The translations under genes were made by a program, and so were the position numbers. From an uncultured Pseudomonadota bacterium (GTDB lineage Bacteria; Pseudomonadota; Gammaproteobacteria; Burkholderiales; Methylophilaceae): a stretch of DNA of 33,963 nucleotides. The stretch covers positions 1 to 33,963 of the forward strand of contig CAIRBH010000008.1 in NCBI GenBank assembly GCA_903876765.1. The letters run 5' to 3'. Positions 17,099 to 26,895 of this stretch are shown piece by piece. Each line of letters begins with the position of its first letter. The first letter of the stretch is position 1. Below the pieces are notes generated by a model, which ran no database searches, was not told the DNA's origin, and saw nothing but the letters and a program-made list of their open reading frames with translations.

Positions 17099-18268
17099 TT
17101 GACTACCCTCAAACTCAACAAAAAACCTGACGATAATTTGCCTAAAGCAAGCAAAACGCCCGTGCGTCGCAGCAATAGCATACAACGAGATCGTTCTATT
17201 GCCCAAGCCAACACCCCAATTAAAGCAGAGCAGGCAGAGGCAGACCCTAGCACCCCATTAGCCAGTAAAACTGGGCAACGCAATCACCGCTTTGATGGCA
17301 AAGCACACGGCAGCCCTCATAGCGAGGACGTGCCGATTACGACTAAGCCAGCTAGGCCTGCCGGCGTTGATACTCGCACCACGCCGCGCCCCGATAAAAA
17401 TGAACCGCAATATCGACAAGCACCGCGCCGTGGCGGCAAGGTACGTGACGGTTACGATTCAATTAATACCCCTCAATATGGCTCAGCCGCAAAAGCTGCT
17501 TATAAATCTACCGCCATTAGCACAGATTTACCAAGGCTGTCTAAAGTCATGGCAGAGCGTGGTCTTTGTTCACGGCGCGAGGCCGATGAATGGATTATGA
17601 ACAGCTGGGTGATGGTCGATGGCGTGATTATTGACACGCTGGGCACACGCATTAATCCTGACGCTGAAATTATCATCAGTAGCTACGCGCATGAAGTACA
17701 GGCCGAAGCTGTCACAATTATTTTGCACAAGCCTGTGGGTTATGTCAGCGGACAAGCTGAAGATGGCTACGAGCCAGCTATCGTGCTGGTTCATCCTGAT
17801 AACGAGTGGCTAGATGACCCACTGTTAAATCAGCATCATGCCAAAGAATTTCAACGTAGATTTTTAAACGGCTTAGCCCCAGCAGGCCGCTTGGATATTG
17901 ATTCTACTGGAATGTTAGTGCTTACTCAAGATGGTCGCATTGCCCGCCACTTAATTGGTGAAGATTCAAGCGTAGAAAAAGAGTACCTGGTGCGAGTTGA
18001 AGGCGAATTGACCGACGCTGATATGCAACGGCTTAATTTTGGCCTCAGTTTAGATGGTGAAAAACTCAAACCCGCTAAGGTCAGTTGGCAAAATGAAGAT
18101 CAATTACGCTTTGTCTTGCGTGAAGGTAAAAAACGGCAAATTCGTCGTATGTGCGAAATGGTCGGCCTACATGTAGTGGGCTTAAAACGGGTGCGTATCG
18201 GCAGCGTTAATCTAGGCAAATTGCCCGTTGGGCAATGGCGCTATCTGCGTCATGATGAACGGTTCTAA
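17099..18268 (+). CDS. 23S rRNA pseudouridine synthase, RluB/RluF family
   Basis: A nuclear-encoded-style RNA modification enzyme of the RsuA/RluB/RluF family that isomerises uridine in 23S rRNA. The first ~140 residues are low-complexity, rich in Lys/Arg/Pro/Ser, and likely disordered. The S4 RNA-binding domain starts at about 144 (SKVMAERGLCSRREAD). The catalytic motif GRLDIDSTG carries D266. KKRQIRRMCE and the tail VGQWRYL resemble RluF more than RluB, so I assign no symbol. The frame starts at TTG 17099; I see no strong Shine-Dalgarno, so the exact start is uncertain. Confidence 0.85.
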   Translation: MTTLKLNKKPDDNLPKASKTPVRRSNSIQRDRSIAQANTPIKAEQAEADPSTPLASKTGQRNHRFDGKAHGSPHSEDVPITTKPARPAGVDTRTTPRPDKNEPQYRQAPRRGGKVRDGYDSINTPQYGSAAKAAYKSTAISTDLPRLSKVMAERGLCSRREADEWIMNSWVMVDGVIIDTLGTRINPDAEIIISSYAHEVQAEAVTIILHKPVGYVSGQAEDGYEPAIVLVHPDNEWLDDPLLNQHHAKEFQRRFLNGLAPAGRLDIDSTGMLVLTQDGRIARHLIGEDSSVEKEYLVRVEGELTDADMQRLNFGLSLDGEKLKPAKVSWQNEDQLRFVLREGKKRQIRRMCEMVGLHVVGLKRVRIGSVNLGKLPVGQWRYLRHDERF

Positions 18269-18353
18269 TCAAAAAATCTTCACTATCCAATAATCAATCT
18301 AACCAATAAACAATCTAGGCAGATATAAAAGACAAATCTGCTAAAATAACCCA

Positions 18354-19157
18354 ATGGATATCCTATTATTAGTTAAAGCTTTTATACTTGGTTTAGTTGA
18401 AGGCGCAACGGAATTTTTACCAATTAGCAGCACTGGTCATTTGATTATAGTCGGCGATTTACTGCACTTTAATGATGAAAAAGGTAAGGTATTTGAAATC
18501 GTCATACAGCTGGCCGCCATCTTGGCTGTTTGTTGGGAATACCGGCTGAAGTTAATCGATACCGCCTTGCACATTACCAAGCAAAGCAAAGCGCAACAAT
18601 TTGTGCTTAATCTATTGCTAGCATTTTTACCAGCGGCCATACTCGGGCTAGCATTTCACAGCGCCATTAAAGAGTATTTGTTCTCACCAATGACCGTCGC
18701 TTTGGCCTTAATTACTGGCGGCTTCGCAATTTTGTATATAGAAAAACTGCCACTAAAAACGCCTACCAACAGCATAGACACCCTTAAGCCAGTACAAGCA
18801 CTAAAAATTGGCTTTGCGCAATCGCTGGCTTTGTTCCCTGGCGTATCTCGTGCTGGGGCTACCATTTTAGGCGGCATGTTGTTTGGCTTAAATAGAAAAA
18901 CCGCCACAGAGTTTTCTTTTTTTCTAGCCATTCCTGTCATGTTTGCGGCAACTTTTTTAGACGTATACAAAAGTCGAGGTCTATTGTCTTTAGATGATGT
19001 CAGCCTTTTTGCTACAGGCTTTATCACGGCCTTTTTATCGGCATTAGTTGCCATACGCTTTTTACTGCGTTTTGTGGCTACACATGATTTCAAAATTTTT
19101 GCATGGTATCGCATTATTTTAGGCACGCTGGTTTTGCTATACTTTTGCCTAAAATAA
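18354..19157 (+). CDS. uppP: Undecaprenyl-diphosphate phosphatase
   Basis: An inner-membrane enzyme that recycles undecaprenyl pyrophosphate to the monophosphate carrier for peptidoglycan and LPS synthesis, and gives bacitracin resistance. At 267 aa with ~8 helices it matches BacA/UppP. Motif 1, [14 protein letters not shown] (16-29), is intact. Motif 2 reads PGVSRAGAT with S165 and R166; the second serine usual in SRSG is alanine (A167). ATG follows a TAAAAT element by only ~10 bp with no visible Shine-Dalgarno, so the transcript may have a very short leader. The AsmA-family gene follows 21 bp later. Confidence 0.96.
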   Translation: MDILLLVKAFILGLVEGATEFLPISSTGHLIIVGDLLHFNDEKGKVFEIVIQLAAILAVCWEYRLKLIDTALHITKQSKAQQFVLNLLLAFLPAAILGLAFHSAIKEYLFSPMTVALALITGGFAILYIEKLPLKTPTNSIDTLKPVQALKIGFAQSLALFPGVSRAGATILGGMLFGLNRKTATEFSFFLAIPVMFAATFLDVYKSRGLLSLDDVSLFATGFITAFLSALVAIRFLLRFVATHDFKIFAWYRIILGTLVLLYFCLK

Positions 19158-19178
19158 CTTCGCCCCCTAGCGTTCATC

Positions 19179-21863
19179 GTGAGCCTTAGCCTTAAAAATC
19201 CGCTTCAATATGCCGCTTATGCGCTAGCTAGCCTATTCACCTTAATAGCACTAGTCATGGCGATCATTTTGGCTACCTTTAACCCTAACGATTACAAACA
19301 AAAATTAAGTGATTTAGTGCTGGAAAAAAAAGGTAGAACGCTTAAATTAGCAGGCGATATTAAACTCAATTTTTGGCCAAAAATTGGTGCAGATTTAGGC
19401 AAAATCTCACTTTCTGAACAACAAAGTACCCAACAGTTTGCCGCCATAGACGGGGTGAAAGTTTCACTAGCCCTGCTGCCACTACTCAAAAAACAATTTA
19501 TCGTAGATACCATTTACTTGGATGGGGTAAAAGCAAATATTGTTAAACATAAAGATGGCTCGACTAACTTTGATGATTTACTGACTAACAATGACGAAAA
19601 ATCTGAGGATATTCAATTTGATATTGACGGCATCCACGTTACTAACGCTCAAGTCAGCTATTTAGATGAGGCCAACAGTGCCGCTTACAGTATTAGCAAG
19701 CTTCAGCTGCAATCTGGTCGTATTGCCAGAGCGCTGCCTGTCGATTTAGCGGCAGATTTTAGCGTCAACGCGCAACATTTAGACTTGGCCGCAGACGTGC
19801 AAATGAAGGGGCATTTTTTAGTCGACCCTGCAAACCATCACTTTTACGCAAAAGCTTTAACTGCCAGCATTCAAGGCAACGTACTCGGTGGCAAAAATGT
19901 TAATCTGAGCTTAACGGGCAATATAGATGCTAAGCCAAAAACACAGGAATTTTTAATTGACCAGCTAAAGTTGCGGGCTTCGGGGCAATTTAACCATGCC
20001 AATCTAAGCGCGGAATTAAACGCCCCTCAATTCAACGTATTATCCAATACCGTGCAGAGTAAAAAAGTCAGCGTCAGTTTTATGCAAGAAAAAGCCGGCG
20101 ATACCTTGACGGCCAACTTAGCCTTGGCTGACCTAAAGGGCTCACCAAAAGCATTTAAAACTATTAGCATGACTGGCGATATTGCCCTGTTACAGGGCAA
20201 ACGTAAACTCACTAGTGAATTTTCATCGGCGTTTAACGGCAATCTTGATAGTTTGGTTTTTGATTTACCCAAACTAGTGGGTCATATTGAAATAGCAGAC
20301 CCGAGCCTGCCTAATGGCAGCATACAGGGCAAGTTTGACTTATTGGCTCATGCCGATATTAAAAATGAACTGGTCAGCAGCCATTTTGACTTAGCAAGCG
20401 AGCAAACCAACCTAAGCGGCAATGTTGCACTGGCAAGCTTTAATAAGCCTAACGTCAAATTTAACTTAAATGTAGATAAGCTCAATCTTAATCAGTTACT
20501 AGCCCAATCCAATCAAGCCAACACGGCAGATAATAGCCGTGCTAAGCCCGCCAGTGTAAGCACACTAAAAAACCTATCGCTCGGTGGCAAGCTCAATATA
20601 GGCAGTATTTTGTATCAACAATACCAAATATCAGACCTGCATGTTGACCTTAAAACGGATGGCGAACAACTGGCGCTCAATAGCCTGGATGTCAAAGTCG
20701 ATGATAGCCGCATTAAAGGCAATTTAGCCATACGACAATTTACCAAACCTATTTACAGCTTTGACTTAGCCATAGATAAGCTTGATGCCGATAGATACCT
20801 GACGAAAACTAGCAGCAATAAGACCGCTAGCGACAAACCCATAGACCTCAGTGCGCTAAACAATTTGATAGCTTCAGGCCAAGCCAAAATCGGTTGGCTT
20901 AAACTGGCTAATATTAAAGCAGAAAATGTCTATATGGGCTTAAAGATCGAGGGTGGCGACGCACTGCTGTCACCTTTCTCAGCAAATTTATACCAAGGCA
21001 GTATGAGCGGTATGCTAAAAGTCGACGCCAGCGGCACGCCTAGCATCAGCTTCAAACAAAGCATGAAAGGCGTATCTATCGCCCCGCTGCTGCTAGATGC
21101 GATTAATAACGATATGCTGGCTGGCAAAGGCACAGTTAATATTGATATTACCAGCCAAGGCAATAGCGTCAGCGCACTTAAACAAACGCTGACGGGTTAC
21201 GCCGCATTTGGGCTAACCGACGGTGCAATTAAGGGGATTGATATTGCAGGCAGTGTGAGAAACTTCAAAACCAAATTAAACCTACTCAAACCTAAAGATA
21301 GCATCAATGCAGAGAGCAAGCAAAAAACAGATTTTAGTGAATTGACTGCCACGTTTAACATTAAAAATGGCCTAGCTCACAATGAAGATTTGGCGATGAA
21401 AGCACCCATCCTTAGGCTGGCCAAAGGCGATAACCGCGGTGATATTGATATAGCCAATGAAACGATTGATTATTTAGCAAAGCCGACCATAGTCAATACG
21501 CTCAAAGGTCAAGAAGGTGCGGATTTAAATGCCTTAGCTGGCTTTGCTATCCCGATAAAAATTACGGGCACATTTGACCATCCAAAATACGCTATAGATT
21601 TTGCAAGTATCGCGGCGGCTATCGCAAAATCTAACTTACTCGACAATCTGGGCAATGGCAAAGGCGCTATCGTTAAAGACATACTCGGTGGCAGCAATCA
21701 AGTGGACGCGCTAAAAAGTTTGATCAAAAAGAACACTGCTGAACCTGCAAAGCAAGAAAATGATAAGACTCAGACAACTTCAAGCTCAGAAGCGCCGAAG
21801 TCGGTTGAAGATCAAATAAAAGAAAAAGCCAGCAATCAACTTAAAAAGTTACTGAAATTTTAA
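19179..21863 (+). CDS. AsmA-family protein
   Basis: A large (894-aa) envelope protein of the AsmA/TamB-like class, bacterial relatives of eukaryotic bridge-like lipid transfer proteins. One N-terminal membrane helix (about 10-32) anchors a long periplasmic β-rich region with AsmA-type repeats. Conserved AsmA features are the LNFWPKIGADLG segment near 62-75, the GSTNFDDLL segment, and a C-terminal AsmA_2 domain that includes the GYAAFGLTDGAIKGIDIA stretch. The last ~60 residues are polar and Lys/Gln-rich. It starts at GTG without a clear Shine-Dalgarno. Its role is probably phospholipid transport or outer-membrane assembly, inferred from family. Confidence 0.85.
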   Translation: MSLSLKNPLQYAAYALASLFTLIALVMAIILATFNPNDYKQKLSDLVLEKKGRTLKLAGDIKLNFWPKIGADLGKISLSEQQSTQQFAAIDGVKVSLALLPLLKKQFIVDTIYLDGVKANIVKHKDGSTNFDDLLTNNDEKSEDIQFDIDGIHVTNAQVSYLDEANSAAYSISKLQLQSGRIARALPVDLAADFSVNAQHLDLAADVQMKGHFLVDPANHHFYAKALTASIQGNVLGGKNVNLSLTGNIDAKPKTQEFLIDQLKLRASGQFNHANLSAELNAPQFNVLSNTVQSKKVSVSFMQEKAGDTLTANLALADLKGSPKAFKTISMTGDIALLQGKRKLTSEFSSAFNGNLDSLVFDLPKLVGHIEIADPSLPNGSIQGKFDLLAHADIKNELVSSHFDLASEQTNLSGNVALASFNKPNVKFNLNVDKLNLNQLLAQSNQANTADNSRAKPASVSTLKNLSLGGKLNIGSILYQQYQISDLHVDLKTDGEQLALNSLDVKVDDSRIKGNLAIRQFTKPIYSFDLAIDKLDADRYLTKTSSNKTASDKPIDLSALNNLIASGQAKIGWLKLANIKAENVYMGLKIEGGDALLSPFSANLYQGSMSGMLKVDASGTPSISFKQSMKGVSIAPLLLDAINNDMLAGKGTVNIDITSQGNSVSALKQTLTGYAAFGLTDGAIKGIDIAGSVRNFKTKLNLLKPKDSINAESKQKTDFSELTATFNIKNGLAHNEDLAMKAPILRLAKGDNRGDIDIANETIDYLAKPTIVNTLKGQEGADLNALAGFAIPIKITGTFDHPKYAIDFASIAAAIAKSNLLDNLGNGKGAIVKDILGGSNQVDALKSLIKKNTAEPAKQENDKTQTTSSSEAPKSVEDQIKEKASNQLKKLLKF

Positions 21864-21886
21864 GCACTTTAGTAGACGTATGTTAT

Positions 21887-21916
21887 CCATGGCACACTCT
21901 TACCATGGCATTTTTT
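21887..21916 (+). terminator. Possible terminator after the AsmA-family gene
   Basis: CCATGG (21887-21892) and CCATGG (21903-21908), self-complementary as a pair, form a 6-bp stem with a 10-nt loop, followed by CA and T6. It is weak but correctly placed 23 bp after the stop. Confidence 0.45.
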
Positions 21917-21940
21917 CAATCTGTATAGGCAAAATAACCG

Positions 21941-23011
21941 ATGTCTGACTTTGCTAGCCGCCTAATTACCTGGCAAAAAATACATGGCCGACATGATTTA
22001 CCTTGGCAAAATACCGCTGACCCCTATGCGATCTGGGTGTCTGAGATCATGTTGCAACAAACCCAAGTTGCCTCAGCCATAGGCTATTACAGCAAATTTA
22101 TGCAGCGATTTCCTGATATTGCAGCCTTAGCCCATGCCTCACAAGAGCAAGTGCTGGCATACTGGAGTGGCCTAGGTTATTACTCCAGAGCACGCAATTT
22201 ACACCATGCTGCGCGTATCATTATCGAGCAGCACCAAGGCGTATTTCCCGATGATTTTCAGGTCATGCAAACGCTGCCTGGCATAGGCCGCTCTACCGCG
22301 GCCGCCATTGCCTCTTTCGCCTTCAATCAAGTGCAAACCATATTAGATGGCAACGTCAAGCGTGTATTGGCTAGGCATTTTTTAGTAGAGGGCTGGACTA
22401 GTGCGCCTAAAGTTGAAAAAGACTTATGGCAACTCGCCGAGCAATTATTGCCCCAGCAAGACATGGTGGCATATACCCAAGGACTAATGGATTTAGGGGC
22501 GACGCTATGCAGCAGAAGTAAGCCCAAATGTAGTAGCTGCCCGCTTATTAAAAGTTGCGCCGCCTATCAACAGCATAGGGTAGCTGACTTACCCACAGCC
22601 AAGCCACGTAAAGTGATCCCAGAGAAACACATCACCATGTTGATATTGCTGCATGACGGCAAAGTGATGTTAGAAAAGCGTCCAGCAAGCGGCATTTGGG
22701 GCGGTTTATGGAGCTTTCCTGAAACTGAAGCCAATCTTAGCTTTGACAGCATAGTACTTAATCAATTTGAGATTACTGCCAGGACATCACCTCCATTAAC
22801 TAAGCTTAGTCACACTTTTACGCATTTTAGACTGCATATTCAGCCTCAGCCTATGCAGGTCGCCAGCGTGCCACCTAAAATTAGCGAACCTAAGTATATT
22901 TGGCTTAGCATTGAAGATGCCCTGGACGCGGCCATACCAACGCCAATTAGAAAAATTCTTTACACCCTGCTGAAAAATAGCGCTAATCATGCTCAAAAAA
23001 AATCGGCCTAA
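21941..23011 (+). CDS. mutY: Adenine DNA glycosylase
   Basis: Removes adenine mispaired with 8-oxoguanine. Visible parts are the catalytic glutamate in SEIMLQQTQV, the helix-hairpin-helix LPGIGRSTA, and the catalytic aspartate in ILDGNVKRV. The [4Fe-4S] loop has C190, C197, C200 and C206 with the classic C-x6-C-x2-C-x5-C spacing. The C-terminal NUDIX-like domain for 8-oxoG recognition starts at about 230, with WGGLWSFPE. The 356-aa length is normal. The stop codon lies inside the loop of the terminator hairpin, so the last codons also encode the stem. Confidence 0.96.
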   Translation: MSDFASRLITWQKIHGRHDLPWQNTADPYAIWVSEIMLQQTQVASAIGYYSKFMQRFPDIAALAHASQEQVLAYWSGLGYYSRARNLHHAARIIIEQHQGVFPDDFQVMQTLPGIGRSTAAAIASFAFNQVQTILDGNVKRVLARHFLVEGWTSAPKVEKDLWQLAEQLLPQQDMVAYTQGLMDLGATLCSRSKPKCSSCPLIKSCAAYQQHRVADLPTAKPRKVIPEKHITMLILLHDGKVMLEKRPASGIWGGLWSFPETEANLSFDSIVLNQFEITARTSPPLTKLSHTFTHFRLHIQPQPMQVASVPPKISEPKYIWLSIEDALDAAIPTPIRKILYTLLKNSANHAQKKSA

Positions 23012-23022
23012 GCCGATTTTTT
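22995..23022. terminator. Bidirectional terminator between mutY and the Fae homologue
   Basis: A8 then TCGGC, a CTAA loop, GCCGA and T6. U-tracts exist in both directions. It overlaps the last codons of mutY and lies 43 bp beyond the convergent Fae-homologue gene. Confidence 0.88.
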
Positions 23023-23064
23023 GTCCTACTTAATGCTATTTTAAAGCTGCTAACTCACGCTAAA

Positions 23065-23607
23065 TCAGATGTCACCCCAGCTTTCTTCCCACATGCAGTG
23101 TTTAATTTTATGACGATTAGCAATTAGTTCATCTATGCTAGGTTCATCGTTCAAAGCACGTTTAATAGCCAGTTTAGTCGCCTCGTAATTATTTTTATAC
23201 ATATCAGCTTTATCTAAGTTTTCATCTTTAGCGGCACGCGGGTCTATCCACACCAAGCTAATAATGCATAAATCATTGACTTGGTCTTTTGGAATAATGC
23301 CTTCAATCACGCAATCTAAAATGGCATCTGCGGTTGCTGCTTGTACCAAGCCGCCAAACAACTCAATATTTGCGCTATCTTTCAGCGTTACTTTTGGCGC
23401 CATCATACAGGCTGGACGAACTAACTGATTTAGATCGCGTACTGCAAACATCGCCGTGTGGCCTTTACTTTGCGCCATCATGTTAGCGAAAGCAGCGCCT
23501 ACTGGCCCATCCACACTGCCGATTAAAATTTCTGGCATGGCCGCCCCAGTATCTTTGCCTTCTGTATAAATTGTTGCTTCGCCAGCTTTAAATATGATTT
23601 TTGACAT
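23065..23607 (-). CDS. Formaldehyde-activating enzyme (Fae) homologue lacking the catalytic histidine
   Basis: Fae condenses formaldehyde with tetrahydromethanopterin in methylotrophs. This 180-aa protein aligns along the whole Fae length: LIGSVDGPVGAAFAN, MMAPKVTLKD, EGIIPKDQVNDL and the conserved NNYEATKLAIKRA. The catalytic segment AHID of true Fae, with His17, is here AMPE: Met24 replaces the histidine and Glu26 the aspartate. It also has a longer C-terminus (about 15 residues, with two Trp). It is therefore a Fae2/Fae3-type paralogue, probably not catalysing the same step; a sensing or binding role is speculative. ATG 23607 has AAGGA 6 nt upstream; the frame opens earlier at 23631. Confidence 0.85.
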   Translation of the reverse strand: MSKIIFKAGEATIYTEGKDTGAAMPEILIGSVDGPVGAAFANMMAQSKGHTAMFAVRDLNQLVRPACMMAPKVTLKDSANIELFGGLVQAATADAILDCVIEGIIPKDQVNDLCIISLVWIDPRAAKDENLDKADMYKNNYEATKLAIKRALNDEPSIDELIANRHKIKHCMWEESWGDI

Positions 23608-23702
23608 AAATAATCCTTGAGTAGTCGTCATTGAAAAATAAATTTGTTAATAATTAGATTTTATAGAATCAACATGCTTTAAGCAATTTACTATGCCATA
23701 AA

Positions 23703-24152
23703 CTATGGCCTAATCAGATAAAGTTGCATATCCACATGCCATATATTGGCATCCAGATAAGGCTGACCGATGACGACAAAGCCTGCCCGCTGATAAAAAC
23801 TCACCGCATGCATTTGAGCGGACAAGCTAATCATCTGCCAGCCTTGCTGTTGCTGTAAGCTAATGGCCTTAGTCAGTAGCGCCGACCCTAGGCCAAGGCC
23901 TCGCCAGCCTTTGAGCACGGCCATTCTACCTATGCTGCCATTATTCAATAGTCGCGCGCAAGCGATGGGCTTAGCCTGATCATCTAGCACCAGTAGATGG
24001 TGCGCTATTTCATCAGCATCATCCCATTCTAGCGCTACAGGCACCTGCTGTTCATCAATAAATACTTGGCTTCTAACTGCACGTAGTGGCTTGTGAGCCT
24101 CACGCCATGTTACTTGAGTAATATTAAACTGCTTCATTTTTATCGTTATCAT
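23703..24152 (-). CDS. GNAT-family N-acetyltransferase
   Basis: A 149-aa acetyl-CoA-dependent acetyltransferase. Motif A, with the pyrophosphate-binding loop RGLGLGSALL, is at about 85-94 after the GRMAVLKGW strand. FYQRAGFVV is the usual C-terminal element. The N-terminal part (RSQVFIDEQQVP) resembles the YjcF/ElaA subgroup. The substrate is unknown. A second ATG at 24137 gives a start five residues shorter, and neither has a strong Shine-Dalgarno. It is upstream of the Fae homologue on the same strand, 95 bp apart, and divergent from the DoxX gene. Confidence 0.85.
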   Translation of the reverse strand: MITIKMKQFNITQVTWREAHKPLRAVRSQVFIDEQQVPVALEWDDADEIAHHLLVLDDQAKPIACARLLNNGSIGRMAVLKGWRGLGLGSALLTKAISLQQQQGWQMISLSAQMHAVSFYQRAGFVVIGQPYLDANIWHVDMQLYLIRP

Positions 24153-24245
24153 TAAAAAACCAGTAGGCTATATGCTTGCGAATTTAATGCGTTCAGTGCA
24201 TGATGCAGGCTAATATTTTTTGTAAACTCTAGATAAGGTTAAGTT

Positions 24246-24635
24246 ATGCAACGTTATTTCTCCGCAATAAGCAGAATTTTACTGGCGCAAATTTTTGTGG
24301 TTGCGCTATTTATTACAATCTCACAAATTAGCAGCCATCCAGAGGGCTACCAAGCCTATATCAGCTACTTTGCAGCGCATGGTTTACCTGGCGTTTTTGC
24401 CCCCATGTCTATTTTTATACAGCTAGTATTTGGACTAGGCCTCATGTTGGGCTACAAAACTAGATTATGCGCCAACGTTTTGGCAGTGTACGCATTATTC
24501 ATTGCGCTATTTATGAAGCTGCAAGAGCCCGCTGGCTTAATTTTAACCTTGCAATATCTGGCAATTGCTGGCGGTCTATTATTACTATCGTTAAATCCAA
24601 CTACCGCATGTAGTTTAGATAGCATTAAAAAATAA
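24246..24635 (+). CDS. DoxX-family integral membrane protein
   Basis: 129 aa with four predicted hydrophobic segments (about 8-25, 47-70, 76-92 and 98-118). The layout and the GLGLMLGYKTR segment after helix 2 match the DoxX/DoxD family. Members are named from thiosulfate:quinone oxidoreductase, but most are uncharacterised and some act in redox stress responses. There is no CxxC motif. It appears to be a single-gene unit between GNAT (divergent) and pnp (convergent). Confidence 0.8.
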   Translation: MQRYFSAISRILLAQIFVVALFITISQISSHPEGYQAYISYFAAHGLPGVFAPMSIFIQLVFGLGLMLGYKTRLCANVLAVYALFIALFMKLQEPAGLILTLQYLAIAGGLLLLSLNPTTACSLDSIKK

Positions 24636-24656
24636 TCATTTGCCTATTTAGCAATG

Positions 24657-24704
24657 AAAACTGCACCTTAATCAGCTGAAATACATTCAGCTTTTGGGGT
24701 GCAG
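24657..24704 (-). terminator. Terminator of pnp (nested hairpin)
   Basis: On the minus strand the outer stem CTGCACC/GGTGCAG (24698-24704 with 24661-24667) is followed by TTTT. It encloses a perfect inner hairpin, AGCTGAA/TTCAGCT (24686-24692 with 24674-24680). It lies 38 bp beyond the pnp stop. Confidence 0.7.
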
Positions 24705-24741
24705 CTTCAAAATAGCAGTCTAGTTAAAGACTAACTACAAA

Positions 24742-26871
24742 TTACTCGTTAGTTTCTGCTTCAGCTCTAGCTTCTGCCGCTGGTGGGTCAATGAGCGCTT
24801 TCATGCTCAAACGCACACGCCCTTTTTCATCAGCTTCTACCACTTTCACTTTGACCACATCGCCTTCTTTTAAGAAGTCACTCACCGCATTAACACGTTG
24901 ATGCGCTATTTGTGAAATGTGCAATAAGCCATCTTTGCCAGGAATTAACGACACAATCGCGCCAAAGTCTAGCAACTTAAGCACAGTACCTTCATAGACA
25001 TTACCAATTTCGACTTCAGCGGTAATCTCGGCAATACGACGTTGCGCTTCAGCGCCTTGCTCAGAGCTAGTGCAGGCAATTTTTACCGTGCCAGTATCAT
25101 CAATATCAATCGTTGTGCCTGTTTCTTCAGTGAGTGCGCGAATCACCGCGCCACCTTTACCAATCACATCACGAATTTTCTCAGGGTTGATTTTCATGGT
25201 AATGATGCGTGGTGCAAATGCTGACATTTCTGTATTTGCCGTACTCATCGCCGTTTTCATAATACCTAAAATATGCGTGCGGCCTTCTTTTGCTTGCGCT
25301 AGCGCCACTTGCATAATTTGTGCGGTAATACCGGTAATTTTAATGTCCATTTGCAAGGCTGTAATACCATCTTCCGTACCCGCTACTTTAAAGTCCATGT
25401 CACCTAGATGATCTTCATCACCCAAGATATCTGTTAGCACCGCAACACGATTACCTTCTTTGATTAAGCCCATGGCAATCCCCGCCACATGGTTTTTCAT
25501 CGGCACGCCAGCATCAATTAAAGCTAAACAGCCGCCACAGACAGACGCCATTGAGCTAGAGCCATTAGATTCTGTGATTTCTGAAACCACACGCATGGTG
25601 TAATCAAAGTCAGCTGCATCTGGTAATGCCGCGATTAAAGCACGTTTTGCCAAACGACCATGACCAATTTCGCGGCGTTTTGGCGTACCTACACGGCCAG
25701 TTTCGCCAGTAGCATATGGAGGCATGTTGTAGTGCAACATAAAGCGGTCTTTAAACTCGCCTTGTAGCGCGTCTATGACTTGCTCATCACGGCCCGTGCC
25801 TAGGGTTGCTACCACCAAGGCTTGCGTCTCACCACGGGTAAACAAGGCTGAACCGTGAGTACGTGGCAATACGCCAGTGCGTATGCTAATTGGACGTACG
25901 GTACGAGTATCACGGCCATCAATACGTGGCTCACCATTTAAGATTTGACTGCGTACTGTTTTAGCTTCTAAATTAAAAATTTCATTTTTAATTTTGTTAG
26001 CTTCTGTAGTTGAAGTATCTTCAGTAATCAATTCGCCTAATACGCGATTGGTAATTTCTTCTAACTTAGCTGAACGTGCGCCTTTGGCTTTAATCTGAAA
26101 CGCAGCATTGATATCTGCAGCTGCCAGTGTAGCAACCTTCTCAATCAATACTTGGTCAGGTGCTGGCGCAACCCAATCCCAAGCATCTTTACCAGCCTCA
26201 GCGGCTAATTCAGCTATCATGGCTATGACTGCTTGCATTTGCTCGTGGCCATAGACCACAGCGCCTAGCATCACTTCTTCTGACAACTCTTTCGCTTCAG
26301 ATTCAACCATCATTACCGCGGTTTCTGTCGCCGCAACCACTAAATCTAGCTCAGATGTTTCTAACTGAGCCTTGGTTGGGTTTAATACATATTCATCATT
26401 GATATAGCCAACACGTGCCGCGCCTAATGGGCCGAAAAATGGGATGCCAGATAGTGACATAGCGGCAGATGCGCCAATAATTGCCGGAATATCTGAATCA
26501 ATTTCAGGGTCAGACGACAAGACCGTTGCGACCACTTGCACTTCGTTATAGAAAGCTTCTGGGAATAATGGACGTAATGGGCGGTCAATTAAACGGCTGG
26601 TTAATGTTTCTTTTTCTGAAGGACGGCCTTCGCGTTTAAAAAAACCACCTGGGATTTTACCCGCAGCATAAGTTTTTTCCATGTAATCAACTGTTAATGG
26701 GAAAAAATCCTGCCCTGCTTTCACTTCTGACTTACTGGTAACAGCCACCAATACCACTGTATCACCATAACTCACCATCACCGCCGCATCGGCTTGACGT
26801 GAGATTTCACCTGTTTCAAGGGTGAGCGTATGCGCGCCGTATTGAATACTTTTAGTTACTTTATTAAACAT
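24742..26871 (-). CDS. pnp: Polynucleotide phosphorylase
   Basis: A 3'-5' exoribonuclease that degrades mRNA phosphorolytically, usually within the RNase E degradosome. The 709-aa chain has two RNase PH domains (about 10-230 and 310-540) joined by a helical linker. A KH domain (ending VIGKGGAVI, about 565-620) and an S1 domain ([13 protein letters not shown] to the end) follow. Family sequences [20 protein letters not shown] and the [18 protein letters not shown] region are intact. ATG has AAGGA upstream. The 5' leader contains a perfect 10-bp hairpin (26896-26923). The gene follows rpsO in the classic order, with a terminator between them. Confidence 0.98.
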   Translation of the reverse strand: MFNKVTKSIQYGAHTLTLETGEISRQADAAVMVSYGDTVVLVAVTSKSEVKAGQDFFPLTVDYMEKTYAAGKIPGGFFKREGRPSEKETLTSRLIDRPLRPLFPEAFYNEVQVVATVLSSDPEIDSDIPAIIGASAAMSLSGIPFFGPLGAARVGYINDEYVLNPTKAQLETSELDLVVAATETAVMMVESEAKELSEEVMLGAVVYGHEQMQAVIAMIAELAAEAGKDAWDWVAPAPDQVLIEKVATLAAADINAAFQIKAKGARSAKLEEITNRVLGELITEDTSTTEANKIKNEIFNLEAKTVRSQILNGEPRIDGRDTRTVRPISIRTGVLPRTHGSALFTRGETQALVVATLGTGRDEQVIDALQGEFKDRFMLHYNMPPYATGETGRVGTPKRREIGHGRLAKRALIAALPDAADFDYTMRVVSEITESNGSSSMASVCGGCLALIDAGVPMKNHVAGIAMGLIKEGNRVAVLTDILGDEDHLGDMDFKVAGTEDGITALQMDIKITGITAQIMQVALAQAKEGRTHILGIMKTAMSTANTEMSAFAPRIITMKINPEKIRDVIGKGGAVIRALTEETGTTIDIDDTGTVKIACTSSEQGAEAQRRIAEITAEVEIGNVYEGTVLKLLDFGAIVSLIPGKDGLLHISQIAHQRVNAVSDFLKEGDVVKVKVVEADEKGRVRLSMKALIDPPAAEARAEAETNE

Positions 26872-26895
26872 ATTTTATCCTTTTCTCTTTTTAAT

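Noticed and set aside
18656-19177. 173-codon open frame on the minus strand opposite uppP
   Set aside because: It lies wholly antisense to a highly conserved gene, is Lys/Ser-rich in a shadow-like way, shows no motif, and runs to the end of uppP.
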